DNA of 42,143 nucleotides, taken from the NCBI GenBank assembly GCA_932222125.1, contig CAKNZJ010000123.1, positions 1 through 42,143 of the forward strand, in the 5' to 3' direction. Numbering within the stretch: the stretch's first letter is position 1; every line of letters starts with the position of its first letter. Shown here piece after piece: positions 17,023 through 25,708 of this stretch. Under the pieces are notes generated by a model. The model saw only the letters and a program-made list of their open reading frames with translations. It was not told the origin of the DNA and made no database searches. The DNA is from an uncultured Clostridia bacterium (GTDB lineage Bacteria > Bacillota > Clostridia > Oscillospirales > Oscillospiraceae). A program made the position numbers and the translations under genes.

Positions 17023-18039
17023 TTAAGCTTCATACCCATTGGGGTTCTGGCTCTGCCAGCGCCAGGTGTCCCGGCACATAGCGTCCAGATCATGGGTAGC
17101 GGTCCAGCCAAGCATTTCACGGCTCTTTTCCGGATCAGCATAGCAGGTGGGGAGATCGCCAGGGCGACGGTCGGTAATACAGTGAGGTACTATTACATGG
17201 TTGGCCTGCTGGAAGGCGTTTACCATGTCCAGCACGCTGTAGCCATGACCAGTGCCCAGATTGAATATCTCCTCACCAGTGTGGTTCATCAGGTAGTCCA
17301 GAGCGGACACATGGCCCCGAGCCAGATCTACGACATGGATATAGTCCCGTACTCCGGTGCCATCGTGGGTAGGATAATCTCCACCAAAGATGGACAGCTG
17401 TTCCCTGCGGCCGATGGCGGTTTGGGAGATATAGGGCATTAGATTGTTGGGAATATCCTTGGGGTCTTCTCCGATCAGGCCGCTTTCATGAGCGCCCACG
17501 GGATTGAAATAACGCAGCTGTATGACTGACCATTCTGGATCAGCCTTAGCAATATCCCGCAGGATCTGTTCACACATATACTTGGTCCAGCCATAGGGAT
17601 TGGAGCAGTTGCCTATTTTAGAGTTCTCCTGAAGGGGCATTGCGTTGTCTCCGGAGTAGACAGTGGCGGAGGAGGAGAACACCAGCCGTTTTACTCCGTG
17701 AGCATTCATCACCTTGCACAGCACGAGAGTAGAGTCCAGATTATTGGAATAGTAGGCCAGGGGCTTGCTCACCGATTCGCCCACCGCCTTCAGTCCGGCA
17801 AAGTGAATAACACAGTCAATGGGGTGCTGGGCAAAAACCTGGGAGAGTTTTTCTTCATCCCGCACATCCTGTTGGTAGAAGGGGATTGTCTTACCGGTGA
17901 GCTGTTCCACCCGATCCAGCGCCAGACGGCTGCTATTGCATAGATTGTCCACCGCTACCACAGTGTGACCCTGATTTAAAAGCTCCAGACAGGTATGACT
18001 GCCGATATAGCCGCTGCCGCCGGTCACCAATACGTTCAT
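17023..18039 (-). CDS. galE: UDP-glucose 4-epimerase
   Basis: A 338-residue short-chain dehydrogenase/reductase that interconverts UDP-glucose and UDP-galactose with bound NAD. The NAD-binding motif GGSGYIG is at 7-13, the catalytic SSS at 122-124, and Y149-x3-K153 (YGWTK) is the catalytic pair. Length is normal. The start at 18039 follows AAGGAGG. It lies 61 bases downstream of a sugar-nucleotidyltransferase-like gene on the same strand, so the two probably form a nucleotide-sugar operon driven from 19103-19131. Confidence 0.95.
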   Translation of the reverse strand: MNVLVTGGSGYIGSHTCLELLNQGHTVVAVDNLCNSSRLALDRVEQLTGKTIPFYQQDVRDEEKLSQVFAQHPIDCVIHFAGLKAVGESVSKPLAYYSNNLDSTLVLCKVMNAHGVKRLVFSSSATVYSGDNAMPLQENSKIGNCSNPYGWTKYMCEQILRDIAKADPEWSVIQLRYFNPVGAHESGLIGEDPKDIPNNLMPYISQTAIGRREQLSIFGGDYPTHDGTGVRDYIHVVDLARGHVSALDYLMNHTGEEIFNLGTGHGYSVLDMVNAFQQANHVIVPHCITDRRPGDLPTCYADPEKSREMLGWTATHDLDAMCRDTWRWQSQNPNGYEA

Positions 18040-18100
18040 CCTTTATTCCTCCTTGTTAAAATGGCAAGGACCTGGATAAGCCCTTGGGGTTAAGGCCCCA

Positions 18101-19009
18101 TCAGGTCCATAGTTGTGCCGGATAGATTCCCTGCTCCTTCATCCGCTCCACCGCGTCCCAGACAGACTGTAAATCCTCTCGATAGGTCACGCCGTACCAG
18201 CTCTCATCGGTGGTAAGCACCCGGATTCTCCCTAGCTTTTCCTGTACTTGGAGGTTGGCCACGGCAGGGAGGAAATATTCACATTTGAGGGGATTTATGG
18301 ATAGATTTTCCTCTAAAAAGGCGGGGAAGCGGCCAGTGAACTGATCCATCATCTCGCGGCTGAAACCCCACAGATTCATAGAGACGATGGTATCGTCCGC
18401 CAGGGGATGGTAAGTCTGGCCGTCCTCAGTGTAGATAATACCTTCCGGACGGCGTTCAATATGGGTGCGCTCGACAATATTGGTGAGGTAGCCGTCCTCA
18501 ATCTGACAGATACCCCGGGCCACGTGGCCGTTTTCAGTAACCGTGTTTTTCAATAAATAGCCTACCATGGCCTGTTCCTGAGGGGAGGGCTGATTGCTCA
18601 AAAAGTCGTAAATCACCTGGTAGGCATGGGGACCATAATAGTCGTCTGAGTTGATGACGGCGAATGGGCCGTCCACTGCGTCCTTGGCGCAGGCGATGGC
18701 GTGGGCGGTACCCCAGGGTTTTTCCCGACCGGCTGGAACATCATAACCAGGAGGCAGCTTATCCAGCTCTTGGAACACATAGCGCACATCAAAAAACTGT
18801 TCCATGCGTCTGCCCACCCGGGCCTTAAAGTCCTCCTCGATGGCATGCTTGATCACGAACACCACCTTGGTAAATCCTGCCCGCCGGGCATCATATAGGG
18901 AAAAATCAATGATTTTATGCCCTTGTGTGTCCACTGGGGTAATCTGTTTTAGCCCTCCAAATCGGCTACCCATTCCCGCGGCCATCACTACCAGGACCGG
19001 TTGGTTCAT
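18101..19009 (-). CDS. Nucleotidyltransferase-family (sugar-phosphate type) protein
   Basis: A 302-residue protein with an NTP-transferase fold. The N-terminal signature VMAAGMGSRFGGLKQITPV matches the glycine-rich nucleotide-binding loop of sugar-1-phosphate nucleotidyltransferases; INSDDYYG carries the metal-binding aspartate. It differs from GalU and RfbA in its C-terminal half, so the substrate is not assigned. The start at 19009 (MNQPVLVVM) is chosen for the GGGAGGGAG site; the longer frame to 19036 lacks one. With galE next to it, a role in making a sugar nucleotide for cell-surface glycans is likely, but this is inferred from context. Confidence 0.85.
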   Translation of the reverse strand: MNQPVLVVMAAGMGSRFGGLKQITPVDTQGHKIIDFSLYDARRAGFTKVVFVIKHAIEEDFKARVGRRMEQFFDVRYVFQELDKLPPGYDVPAGREKPWGTAHAIACAKDAVDGPFAVINSDDYYGPHAYQVIYDFLSNQPSPQEQAMVGYLLKNTVTENGHVARGICQIEDGYLTNIVERTHIERRPEGIIYTEDGQTYHPLADDTIVSMNLWGFSREMMDQFTGRFPAFLEENLSINPLKCEYFLPAVANLQVQEKLGRIRVLTTDESWYGVTYREDLQSVWDAVERMKEQGIYPAQLWT

Positions 19010-19102
19010 ATGTGACTCCCTCCCATTGCGCTGCATAGATTATTATTGTGTGCGAAATAGCCCTGGTCCATTCCACAGACATATCTTTTCTATATCGGCT
19101 TC

Positions 19103-19131
19103 ATTTTAACATAACAGGCTTAGGCTGTCAA
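19103..19131 (-). promoter_or_regulatory. Promoter of the nucleotidyltransferase-galE operon
   Basis: On the - strand: TTGACA (19131-19126), 17-base spacer, TAAAAT (19108-19103). A near-consensus sigma-A promoter about 95 bases before the first gene. Confidence 0.8.
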
Positions 19132-19183
19132 AATGAATTTTCCAGTTTACCGGCCCTTCGGCAGTAGAAGAGGGATGGAACGC

Positions 19184-19224
19184 AAAAAAGGACTGAGCTT
19201 CCTTGATAGAAAGCCCAGTCCTTT
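19184..19224 (-). terminator. Terminator of the butyrate operon
   Basis: Arms 19187-19200 and 19211-19224 pair with one mismatch, followed on the - strand by a run of six T. It lies 24 bases after the etfA stop and before the next promoter. Confidence 0.85.
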
Positions 19225-19247
19225 GGATACTGGATAAGTGAGAAGAA

Positions 19248-20354
19248 TCAGTTCTTGGAGGACTTATACTTGGCGATGGCCTCGGTGAGCATGGGGCCCA
19301 CCTTGAACAGATCGCCGGTGATGCCATAGGTGGCAACATCAAAGATGGGAGCAGAGCCATTCTTATTGACTGCAATGATGCACTCAGAGTCCTGCATGCC
19401 GGACAGATGCTGGATGGCGCCAGAGATACCAAGAGCTACATAGATTTTTGGATGGACGGTCTTACCGGTTTGGCCAACCTGGTGATCCATCCCTAACAGA
19501 CCGGCGTCTACTATGGCGCGGGATGCGCCCACTACGCCGCCCAGAACATTGGCCAGCTCCTCGGCAATCTCAAGGCCCCGAGTGGGGTTGGAGCTGATGC
19601 CGCGGCCTACAGCCACTACCACATCGGCGCCGATAAGATCCACCATCTTCTTGGCAGATTTCTGAATCTCCACCAAATTCACATGGATATCATCCTCAGA
19701 CAGCTGAACGTTCACCTTCTCCAGCACGGTCTTGGCAGCGGTGGCATCATTAAAGGGCTGAGTCTGCATGACGCCGGGGCGCACGGTAGCCATCTGGGGG
19801 CGGTACTCGGGGCATACGATGGTGGCCATCAGGTGCCCGCCAAAGGCGGGACGAGTCATTTTCAGATTGGTGGCATTTTCAAATTTGGTGTTGTCCACAT
19901 CGATAGTAGAGGTGGTCTTCAAAAAGGCCTTGTATTTTTCCACATCCACATCCAGATGGGTGCAATCGGCGGTCAGACCGGTCTGAAGTCGGGCGGCCAC
20001 GCGGGGAGCCAGGTCACGACCGATATTGGAGGCACCCACCAGGAATACCTCGGGCTTTTTCTCCTCCACTAAGTCGCACAGTACCTTGGTATAGGCATCG
20101 GTGGTGTAGTCCTTCAGCAAAGGATGGTCGCAGATGTACACCTTATCGGCTCCGTAGCCGCCCAGGGCCTTGGCAAACTCCTCGTTCACCCCAGAGCCCA
20201 GAAGCACGCCGCACAGCTCAGCACCAAGGTCGTCAGCCAGCTTGCGGCCCTCGCTCAGCAGTTGATAGCCGGTGCCCAGGATAACGCCGTCCCGCTGCTC
20301 ACAAAATACCCACACGCCCTTGAAAGCGGCGGTGTCTTTACTATTAAAAGCCAT
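19248..20354 (-). CDS. etfA: Electron transfer flavoprotein, alpha subunit
   Basis: A 368-residue EtfA. The C-terminal FAD-binding domain is recognised by the blocks VGRGISSNPTRGLEIAEELA, DHQVGQTGKTVHPKIYVALG and SGAIQHLSGM. It forms a heterodimer with EtfB and carries electrons between NADH and acyl-CoA dehydrogenase. In butyrate-forming Clostridia the Etf-Bcd complex couples crotonyl-CoA reduction to ferredoxin reduction by flavin-based electron bifurcation. The start follows GGGAAGGAG. It is the last gene of the crt-hbd-bcd-etfB-etfA operon. At 368 residues it is slightly longer than a minimal EtfA; no ferredoxin-type cysteine cluster is seen at the N-terminus. Confidence 0.95.
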   Translation of the reverse strand: MAFNSKDTAAFKGVWVFCEQRDGVILGTGYQLLSEGRKLADDLGAELCGVLLGSGVNEEFAKALGGYGADKVYICDHPLLKDYTTDAYTKVLCDLVEEKKPEVFLVGASNIGRDLAPRVAARLQTGLTADCTHLDVDVEKYKAFLKTTSTIDVDNTKFENATNLKMTRPAFGGHLMATIVCPEYRPQMATVRPGVMQTQPFNDATAAKTVLEKVNVQLSEDDIHVNLVEIQKSAKKMVDLIGADVVVAVGRGISSNPTRGLEIAEELANVLGGVVGASRAIVDAGLLGMDHQVGQTGKTVHPKIYVALGISGAIQHLSGMQDSECIIAVNKNGSAPIFDVATYGITGDLFKVGPMLTEAIAKYKSSKN

Positions 20355-20372
20355 ATTATTGCACTCCTTCCC

Positions 20373-21176
20373 TTAAATGATGTGCTTGTCGCCCAGGATG
20401 GAAATCAACTGCTCGCAGGTGGCCTTATCGGCGCCCTCCAACATGGTGCCTGCGCCCTTGACCGGGGGAGAGAAGGACTTGTACACCTGAGTGGGGGATC
20501 CCTTCAGGCCAACCAGCTCCACCTTAATGGTGGGGTCGTCGGACAGGGCGTTGAAGTCCCACACCTGGTAGGGCTTGGAGTAGCATTCCATGATGCCGGA
20601 TACGCTCATGTAACGGGGCTCGTTCAGCTCCTTAATGCAGGTGAGCACGCAGGGAGTTTCCACCTCGATGGTCATAAAACCATCCTCCAGCTCACGGCGG
20701 ATGGTGAGCTTGCCGTTGGAGTAGTCAATGCCGGTCACATAGGTGACCTGGGGTAGGTCCAGTTTCTCGGCAATCTGGGGGCCAACCTGGGCGGTGTCGC
20801 CGTCAATCGCCTGCCGGCCACACATCACCACGTCGCCCTTTTCCACGCCGATCTTCCGGATGGCAGCGGCCAGGGTAGAGGAAGTGGCGTAGGAGTCAGC
20901 GCCGCCAAACTCACGAGAGGAGACCAGATAGGCCTCGTCGGCGCCCATGGCCAGACACTCCCGGAGCATACTCTCCGTGGGAGGAGGGCCCATAGAGAGG
21001 ACCAACACTTTGACGTCCTTATTGGCATCCTTAATCTGGAGGGCGGCCTCCAGCGCGTTCATATCATCGGGATTGGAAATGGTGGACATGGCGGCCCGGT
21101 CCATCGTGCCGTCCTCTTTCACAGCCACTACTCCAGAGGTATCAGGCACCTGTTTTACACAGACAATGATTTTCAT
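20373..21176 (-). CDS. etfB: Electron transfer flavoprotein, beta subunit
   Basis: A 267-residue EtfB, standard length. It begins MKIIVCVKQVPDTSG and has the family signature blocks DMNALEAALQIKD, MCGRQAIDGDTAQVGPQIAE and QVTYVTGI. It partners EtfA and holds the second flavin (AMP or bifurcating FAD, depending on type). The start follows CTGGAGGG. It lies 18 bases upstream of etfA and 21 bases after the acyl-CoA dehydrogenase gene. The etfB-etfA order next to bcd is the classic butyrate arrangement. Confidence 0.95.
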   Translation of the reverse strand: MKIIVCVKQVPDTSGVVAVKEDGTMDRAAMSTISNPDDMNALEAALQIKDANKDVKVLVLSMGPPPTESMLRECLAMGADEAYLVSSREFGGADSYATSSTLAAAIRKIGVEKGDVVMCGRQAIDGDTAQVGPQIAEKLDLPQVTYVTGIDYSNGKLTIRRELEDGFMTIEVETPCVLTCIKELNEPRYMSVSGIMECYSKPYQVWDFNALSDDPTIKVELVGLKGSPTQVYKSFSPPVKGAGTMLEGADKATCEQLISILGDKHII

Positions 21177-21197
21177 AATTGGGTTTCCCTCCAGTTC

Positions 21198-22361
21198 TTA
21201 TTTCACGCCCAACGCGCCGGCGATGACCATGCGCTGGACTTCGGAAGTGCCCTCGTAGATCTCGGTGATCTTAGCGTCGCGCATCATGCGCTCCACGGGG
21301 TAGTCACGGGTGTAGCCATAGCCGCCGAACAACTGCACGGCCCGACGAGTCACATCGCTGGCTGCCTCGGCCGCAAACAATTTGGCCATAGCCGCGTCAG
21401 CAGAGTAGGGCTCGCCATTCTGCTTTTTCATGGCGGCGGCATAGACCAGGTATTGGGCAGCCTGCATTCTCGTGTGCATATCCGCCAACTGGAACTGAGT
21501 GTTCTGCTGCTGACTGATGCGGCGGCCGAACTGAACGCGCTCCTTCGTATAGGCGATGGCCTCCTGGAGGGCGCCCTCGCCAATGCCCAGGGCTTGGGCA
21601 GCGATGCCGATGCGGCCGCCGTCCAGCGTCTTCATGGCAACAGAAAAGCCCTTGCCCTGCTTGCCCAGCATACGATCCTTGGGGATGATGCAGTCCTCCA
21701 TGATCAGCTCACAGGTAGAGGAGCCGCGGATACCCATCTTCTTCTCGTGCTTGCCTATGGAGAAGCCGGGATCAGTGCGCTCTACGATGAAAGCGGAAAT
21801 CTCTTTCACCTGCCGGCCCCGCTTATCCAGCTTGGTGCCGGTGATGGCGATAATGACAAAGACGTGAGCATAGCCGGCGTTGGTGATAAAAATCTTGGAG
21901 CCGTTCAGAATGTAGTTTTGGCCAGATTCGTCTAACACAGCAGTGGTCTGCTGTCCTTGGGCGTCGGTGCCGGCGCCGGGCTCAGTCAAACCGAAGGCGC
22001 CCAGCCACTCGCCGCTGCACAGCTTAGGCAGATATTTTGCTTTCTGCTCGGGGGTGCCATTTTCATAAATGGGGGCGCAGCACAGACTGGTATGAGCAGA
22101 AACGATAACGCCGGTGGTGGCGCACACCTTGGACAACTCCTCCACAGCCATGGCATAGCTAAGTACATCGCCGCCGGCGCCGCCAACCTCTTTAGGGAAG
22201 TAGATGCCCAGCATACCCAGCTTGGCCATCTTTTTTACGGTGTCTTCGGGGAACACTTCGTCCTCGTCCACCATAGCAGCAAGGGGTTTGACCTGAGTTT
22301 CCGCAAAATCACGGTACATTTTGCGGAGCATCTCCTGCTCTTTGGACAGCTTAAAATCCAT
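21198..22361 (-). CDS. bcd: Short-chain acyl-CoA (butyryl-CoA) dehydrogenase
   Basis: A 387-residue FAD-dependent acyl-CoA dehydrogenase that, in this context, reduces crotonyl-CoA to butyryl-CoA. Signatures: AFGLTEPGAGTDA (FAD/substrate loop), FITNAGYAHVF, GGYGYTRDYPVERMMRDAKI, and catalytic glutamate E370 in EIYEGTSEVQRMV. Length is normal. The start is ATG 22361 (MDFKLSKEQEML), preceded by AAGGAGG; a longer frame to 22427 runs into the hbd end and is rejected. Adjacent etfBA argue for the bifurcating Bcd-Etf complex. Substrate chain length is inferred from the operon, not from residues. Confidence 0.93.
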   Translation of the reverse strand: MDFKLSKEQEMLRKMYRDFAETQVKPLAAMVDEDEVFPEDTVKKMAKLGMLGIYFPKEVGGAGGDVLSYAMAVEELSKVCATTGVIVSAHTSLCCAPIYENGTPEQKAKYLPKLCSGEWLGAFGLTEPGAGTDAQGQQTTAVLDESGQNYILNGSKIFITNAGYAHVFVIIAITGTKLDKRGRQVKEISAFIVERTDPGFSIGKHEKKMGIRGSSTCELIMEDCIIPKDRMLGKQGKGFSVAMKTLDGGRIGIAAQALGIGEGALQEAIAYTKERVQFGRRISQQQNTQFQLADMHTRMQAAQYLVYAAAMKKQNGEPYSADAAMAKLFAAEAASDVTRRAVQLFGGYGYTRDYPVERMMRDAKITEIYEGTSEVQRMVIAGALGVK

Positions 22362-22433
22362 TGAAAAATTCCTCCTTATGATGTAATCCGCAGGGTGGAG
22401 CCAGCCTCCACCCCACAGAGGGAACAACAGAAT

Positions 22434-23282
22434 TTATTTTTGATAGTTGAAGAAGCCCTGGCCGGTCTTACGGCCCAGCTTACCGGCACGGACCATCTTG
22501 CGCAGCAGCAGGGAGGCCCGGTACTTGGGATCGTTGGTCTCGTTGTACAGGGTGTCCATAATGGCAAGACAGACGTCCAGGCCCACCAGGTCGCCCAGGG
22601 CCAGGGGGCCCATCGGATGGTTGGCGCCCAGCTTCATAGCCGTGTCAATGCCCTCGGCAGTGGCAACGCCGGTGTACAGCAGATCACAGGCTTCATTAAT
22701 CATGGGAATGAGGATTTTGTTGACCACAAAGCCAGGGGCCTCATTGACCTCCACGGGCTCCTTACCGATCTCCACGGACAGATCGTAAATCGCCTTATAG
22801 GTGGCGTCGGAGGTATCGGCACCCCGGATGACCTCCACCAGCTTCATCACGGTGGCGGGGTTGAAGAAGTGCATGCCAATAAAGCGGTCAGGACGCTTGG
22901 TAGCTGCAGCAATGGCGGTAATGGAGATGGAAGAGGTGTTGGAGGCCAGGATGGTCTCCGGTTTGCACAAGCTGTCCAGCTCGGCAAAGATGCTCTTCTT
23001 AATGTCCAGATTCTCAATGGCGGCCTCGATCACCAGGTCAGCATCGGCGGCTTGGGCAAGGTCAGTGGTAAAGGACATCTGGCCCATAATGGCAGCTTTG
23101 CCGGCCTCGTCCAGCTTGCCCTTGGCCACCAGCTTATCCAGGCCCTTGTTCAGACGGGCCTCAGAAGCTTTGATGATCTCATCCTTGATGTCCCGAACTA
23201 CGACAGAAAAGCCCTTTCTGGCAAAAACCTGAGCAATGTCCAGGCCCATGGTGCCGCCGCCAATGACTACAATTTTTTTCAT
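22434..23282 (-). CDS. hbd: 3-hydroxybutyryl-CoA dehydrogenase
   Basis: A 282-residue NAD(P)-dependent dehydrogenase that reduces acetoacetyl-CoA to 3-hydroxybutyryl-CoA. The N-terminal Rossmann motif is GGGTMG (8-13). The catalytic histidine is H138 in MHFFNPATVMKLVEV, and E90/N141 of the family are present. The C-terminal helical domain has NKILIPMINEACDLL and GANHPMGPLALGDLVGLD. Length matches clostridial Hbd. The start follows AAGGAGG. It is the second gene after crt, 51 bases downstream. Confidence 0.96.
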   Translation of the reverse strand: MKKIVVIGGGTMGLDIAQVFARKGFSVVVRDIKDEIIKASEARLNKGLDKLVAKGKLDEAGKAAIMGQMSFTTDLAQAADADLVIEAAIENLDIKKSIFAELDSLCKPETILASNTSSISITAIAAATKRPDRFIGMHFFNPATVMKLVEVIRGADTSDATYKAIYDLSVEIGKEPVEVNEAPGFVVNKILIPMINEACDLLYTGVATAEGIDTAMKLGANHPMGPLALGDLVGLDVCLAIMDTLYNETNDPKYRASLLLRKMVRAGKLGRKTGQGFFNYQK

Positions 23283-23333
23283 GTTGCGCTTCCTCCTTAA
23301 AATATATCTGAATATTGTGTTTGCAATAAGGAC

Positions 23334-24110
23334 TTACTGATTCTGGAAGTGCTTTTCCGCTCTTTTCTCCAAGAATGCGCTCATACCTTCGTTCTTGTCT
23401 TGTGTGCCGCAAGTGACTCCAAAGGCCTCGGCCTCAAAGGCGGAACCGGTGGAGATATCGGTTTGCACACCCATGCGGATGCAGCGCTTGGACTCCTGCA
23501 CAGCGATGGGTGCGTTGGCACAGATAGCATGAGCCAATTCCATCGCTTTGTCCATCAGTTCATCGGGGGTGTACACCTGGCTAACCAGGCCGATCTCTTT
23601 GGCTTCCGCAGCGCCGATGACTTTCGCAGTTAGAATGAGCTCCATAGCTTTGGACACGCCTACGATGCGAGGCAGGCGCTGAGTGCCGCCAAAACCAGGG
23701 GTAATGCCAAGGCCCACTTCCGGTTGGCCAAATTTGGCTTTTTCAGAGGCCAAGCGAATGTCACAAGCCATGGCTAGCTCGCAGCCGCCACCCAGGGCAA
23801 AGCCGTTGATAGCGGCGATCACAGGTTTGGACAGGTTTTCCAGCCGGAGGAATACGTTTCCACCGTGGAGGCCAAAACGCTTGCCGTCAATGGCGGAGAA
23901 ATTGACCATTTCACTGATATCAGCGCCGGCCACAAAGGAGCGGCCTGCGCCGGTGAGAATGACAGCAAGGACGTCGTCGGCCGCCTCTACCTGGGAAATG
24001 GCCTGGTCTAAATCGCTCAAAACTTGGCTGTTTAGGGCGTTTAAAGCCTCCGGGCGGTTAATAGTCAGGATGGCGACAGGACCTTGTTGCTCGTAATTCA
24101 CAAATGACAT
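23334..24110 (-). CDS. crt: 3-hydroxybutyryl-CoA dehydratase (crotonase)
   Basis: A 258-residue enoyl-CoA hydratase/isomerase-family enzyme that dehydrates 3-hydroxybutyryl-CoA to crotonyl-CoA. The oxyanion-hole motif is AGADISEM and the two catalytic glutamates are E111 (GGGCELAMACD) and E131 (GQPEVGLGITPGFGGTQRL). Length and motifs match clostridial Crt. It is the first gene of the operon, with AGGAGG before the ATG, and a promoter overlapped by a Rex-like operator about 70-100 bases upstream. A thiolase gene, often part of such operons, is absent. Confidence 0.95.
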   Translation of the reverse strand: MSFVNYEQQGPVAILTINRPEALNALNSQVLSDLDQAISQVEAADDVLAVILTGAGRSFVAGADISEMVNFSAIDGKRFGLHGGNVFLRLENLSKPVIAAINGFALGGGCELAMACDIRLASEKAKFGQPEVGLGITPGFGGTQRLPRIVGVSKAMELILTAKVIGAAEAKEIGLVSQVYTPDELMDKAMELAHAICANAPIAVQESKRCIRMGVQTDISTGSAFEAEAFGVTCGTQDKNEGMSAFLEKRAEKHFQNQ

Positions 24111-24176
24111 ACACGTTCCTCCTTGAATATCAATTATGTACTTAGCATGGTTTGCCAGAAGGGGGAAGATGCTGAA

Positions 24177-24194
24177 TTGTTATATTTTTAACAA
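24177..24194. promoter_or_regulatory. Rex-type redox operator upstream of crt
   Basis: On the - strand the site reads TTGTTAAAAATATAACAA, matching the Rex consensus TTGTTAANNNNTTAACAA with one mismatch. Rex is an NADH/NAD-sensing repressor known to control crt-bcd-etf-hbd operons in Clostridium. The site overlaps the -10 region of the crt promoter, as expected for a repressor. No rex gene is in the window. Confidence 0.75.
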
Positions 24195-24214
24195 TAATGG
24201 CGCTGTAGTGACAA
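24186..24214 (-). promoter_or_regulatory. Promoter of the crt-hbd-bcd-etfBA operon
   Basis: On the - strand: TTGTCA (24214-24209), 17-base spacer, TTAAAA (24191-24186). The -10 is weak and lies within the Rex-type operator. The leader to crt is about 70 bases. Confidence 0.55.
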
Positions 24215-24327
24215 CCATGCTCTTAGTCCTTTTTCCAGTATAACTCGATTTCTGTATGAATGCAAGAAGTTTCTTTTGCCGGAGGAGGCGTTTTCTTCTG
24301 GAGGAAGGATCTTCTTCTTGTAGAATC

Positions 24328-24356
24328 AAAAATGCCGCCTGAGAGAACAGGCGGCA
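24328..24356 (-). terminator. Terminator after the rbfA-nrnA-truB-ribF transcript
   Basis: GCCGCCTG (24334-24341) pairs with CAGGCGGC (24348-24355), followed on the - strand by ATTTTTG. It is an 8-bp stem with a T run, placed beyond ribF and the DUF554 remnant and before the crt promoter. Confidence 0.7.
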
Positions 24357-24384
24357 GGTCAGAAGATATGAGAGAGCGTTGTGT

Positions 24385-24775
24385 TTAGCCAATTAACCAT
24401 AGGTATGTAGGCGATGGGCAAAAAATTCCTGGGGGCATATTACCCACGCTGATTTTGTGTTTGCCCAGCTCCAGCATATTGATGGCGATGGCTGCAATGA
24501 GGAGCCCGCTCACGGCGGTCATCTCTGTAACAGATGACCAGCACTCTCCAGACCCAGGATATGGCCTAATACGTCATCTATCACGATACAGACGATGACG
24601 CACAGCATATTTTATGTACCCATGAAGCTGTTTGCGCCGATGCCCAGCACGCACAGCCCAAGGGCCTGGGTAATGAGACAGGGGTTCCCTGCTGATCAGA
24701 TGCTGGAAGGCCAGCCCGATGGCGCTGCCCAGAAGAACCAAGACCGCGTTGAGGATGGTTGCCGGTATAGGACTG
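24385..24775 (-). pseudogene. Decayed DUF554-family membrane protein gene
   Basis: Pieces in different frames of the - strand match DUF554 in the right order. An N-terminal part reads ATILNAVLVLLGSAIGLAFQHLI, and after a frameshift comes LCVLGIGANSFMGT followed by a stop. The C-terminal part LLIAAIAINMLELGKHKISVGNMPP ends at a TAA at 24385-24387. The start codon region and the middle are degraded, with several stops and frameshifts. An intact DUF554 protein is about 225-240 residues with about six or seven membrane spans; this remnant spans only about 390 bases. Family assignment is by recognition of conserved pieces. Confidence 0.65.
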
Positions 24776-24781
24776 TTCCCC

Positions 24782-25690
24782 TCACTCTGTGGACTGTCCA
24801 AAGTAGGCCCGAGTCTGTTCTGCATTTTTCAGAATGGCGGCCTTGAGCTGGGCCACATTATCAAACTGTTGCTCCAGGCGAAGCTGCTGATAGAAGGATA
24901 CCCGGATATGCTGGCCGTACAGGTTGCCGTCAAAGTCAAGAATCCATGGTTCCACCGTCACCGCGCCGGTTTGACTCACCGTGGGCCGTATTCCCACGTT
25001 GGTAACCGCCAGATATTCACCTTGAGGCAGTTCTACCTTGGTGGCGTACACTCCAAATGCAGGGGTGATAATCCACTCAGGCGGGATCAGGTTGGCGGTA
25101 GGGGTGCCCATGGTTCGCCCAAGCTGCCGGCCATGGACCACTGGCCCAGACATCACATAAGGATGGCCTAAAAAATGGTTGGCCCGCTCTATCTCCCCCT
25201 GGGCAATGAGGGAGCGGATATAGGTGGAAGAGACGGTGACGCCGTCCATCTCCACCTTGGGGATAATGTCACAGCCGACTCCCAATTCAGCGCATAGCGC
25301 CTTCAGCCGCTGGGGGTTGCCCTCCCCCCGGTAGCCAAAGTGGAAATCATGGCCGGCAACCAGATGGACCGCGTTATGGGTGCCCACTAAAAAGTGGGTT
25401 ACAAAGTCCCGCCAGTCCATGTGCATCATATGCTGATCGAAATGGGCAACAATGACTTGGCTGACATCAAACAGGCGGCTCATCAGATCTGCCCGGTCAT
25501 CTGGGGTGGTGATCAGGGAAATCTGCCGGCTGCCCAGGATGATATCTTCCGGGTGCCGGTCAAAGGTGAAGGCAGCCGGGACGGCGTTGATCTCCCGGGC
25601 CACCTCTCGCACCCGCCGCAGCAGGGCGGCATGGCCCAGATGAACCCCGTCAAAAAAGCCCAGGGCAATCACTCGGTTTTGATTGTGCAT
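24782..25690 (-). CDS. ribF: Bifunctional riboflavin kinase / FAD synthetase
   Basis: A 302-residue enzyme that makes FMN from riboflavin and FAD from FMN. The N-terminal FAD synthetase domain has ALGFFDGVHLGHAAL (nucleotidyltransferase HxGH-type motif) and VSSTYIRSLIAQG; the C-terminal riboflavin kinase domain (about 180-300) has GRTMGTPTANL with the conserved PTAN. Length is normal. The start follows GGGAGAAGGA. It lies 18 bases downstream of truB, a pairing common in Firmicutes. Confidence 0.96.
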   Translation of the reverse strand: MHNQNRVIALGFFDGVHLGHAALLRRVREVAREINAVPAAFTFDRHPEDIILGSRQISLITTPDDRADLMSRLFDVSQVIVAHFDQHMMHMDWRDFVTHFLVGTHNAVHLVAGHDFHFGYRGEGNPQRLKALCAELGVGCDIIPKVEMDGVTVSSTYIRSLIAQGEIERANHFLGHPYVMSGPVVHGRQLGRTMGTPTANLIPPEWIITPAFGVYATKVELPQGEYLAVTNVGIRPTVSQTGAVTVEPWILDFDGNLYGQHIRVSFYQQLRLEQQFDNVAQLKAAILKNAEQTRAYFGQSTE

Positions 25691-25708
25691 TGGATCCTTC
25701 TCCCAACT

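Noticed and set aside
22395..23300. 301-codon + strand open frame antisense to hbd
   Set aside because: hbd on the other strand has all its catalytic motifs and a good start; the antisense frame has no family signature.
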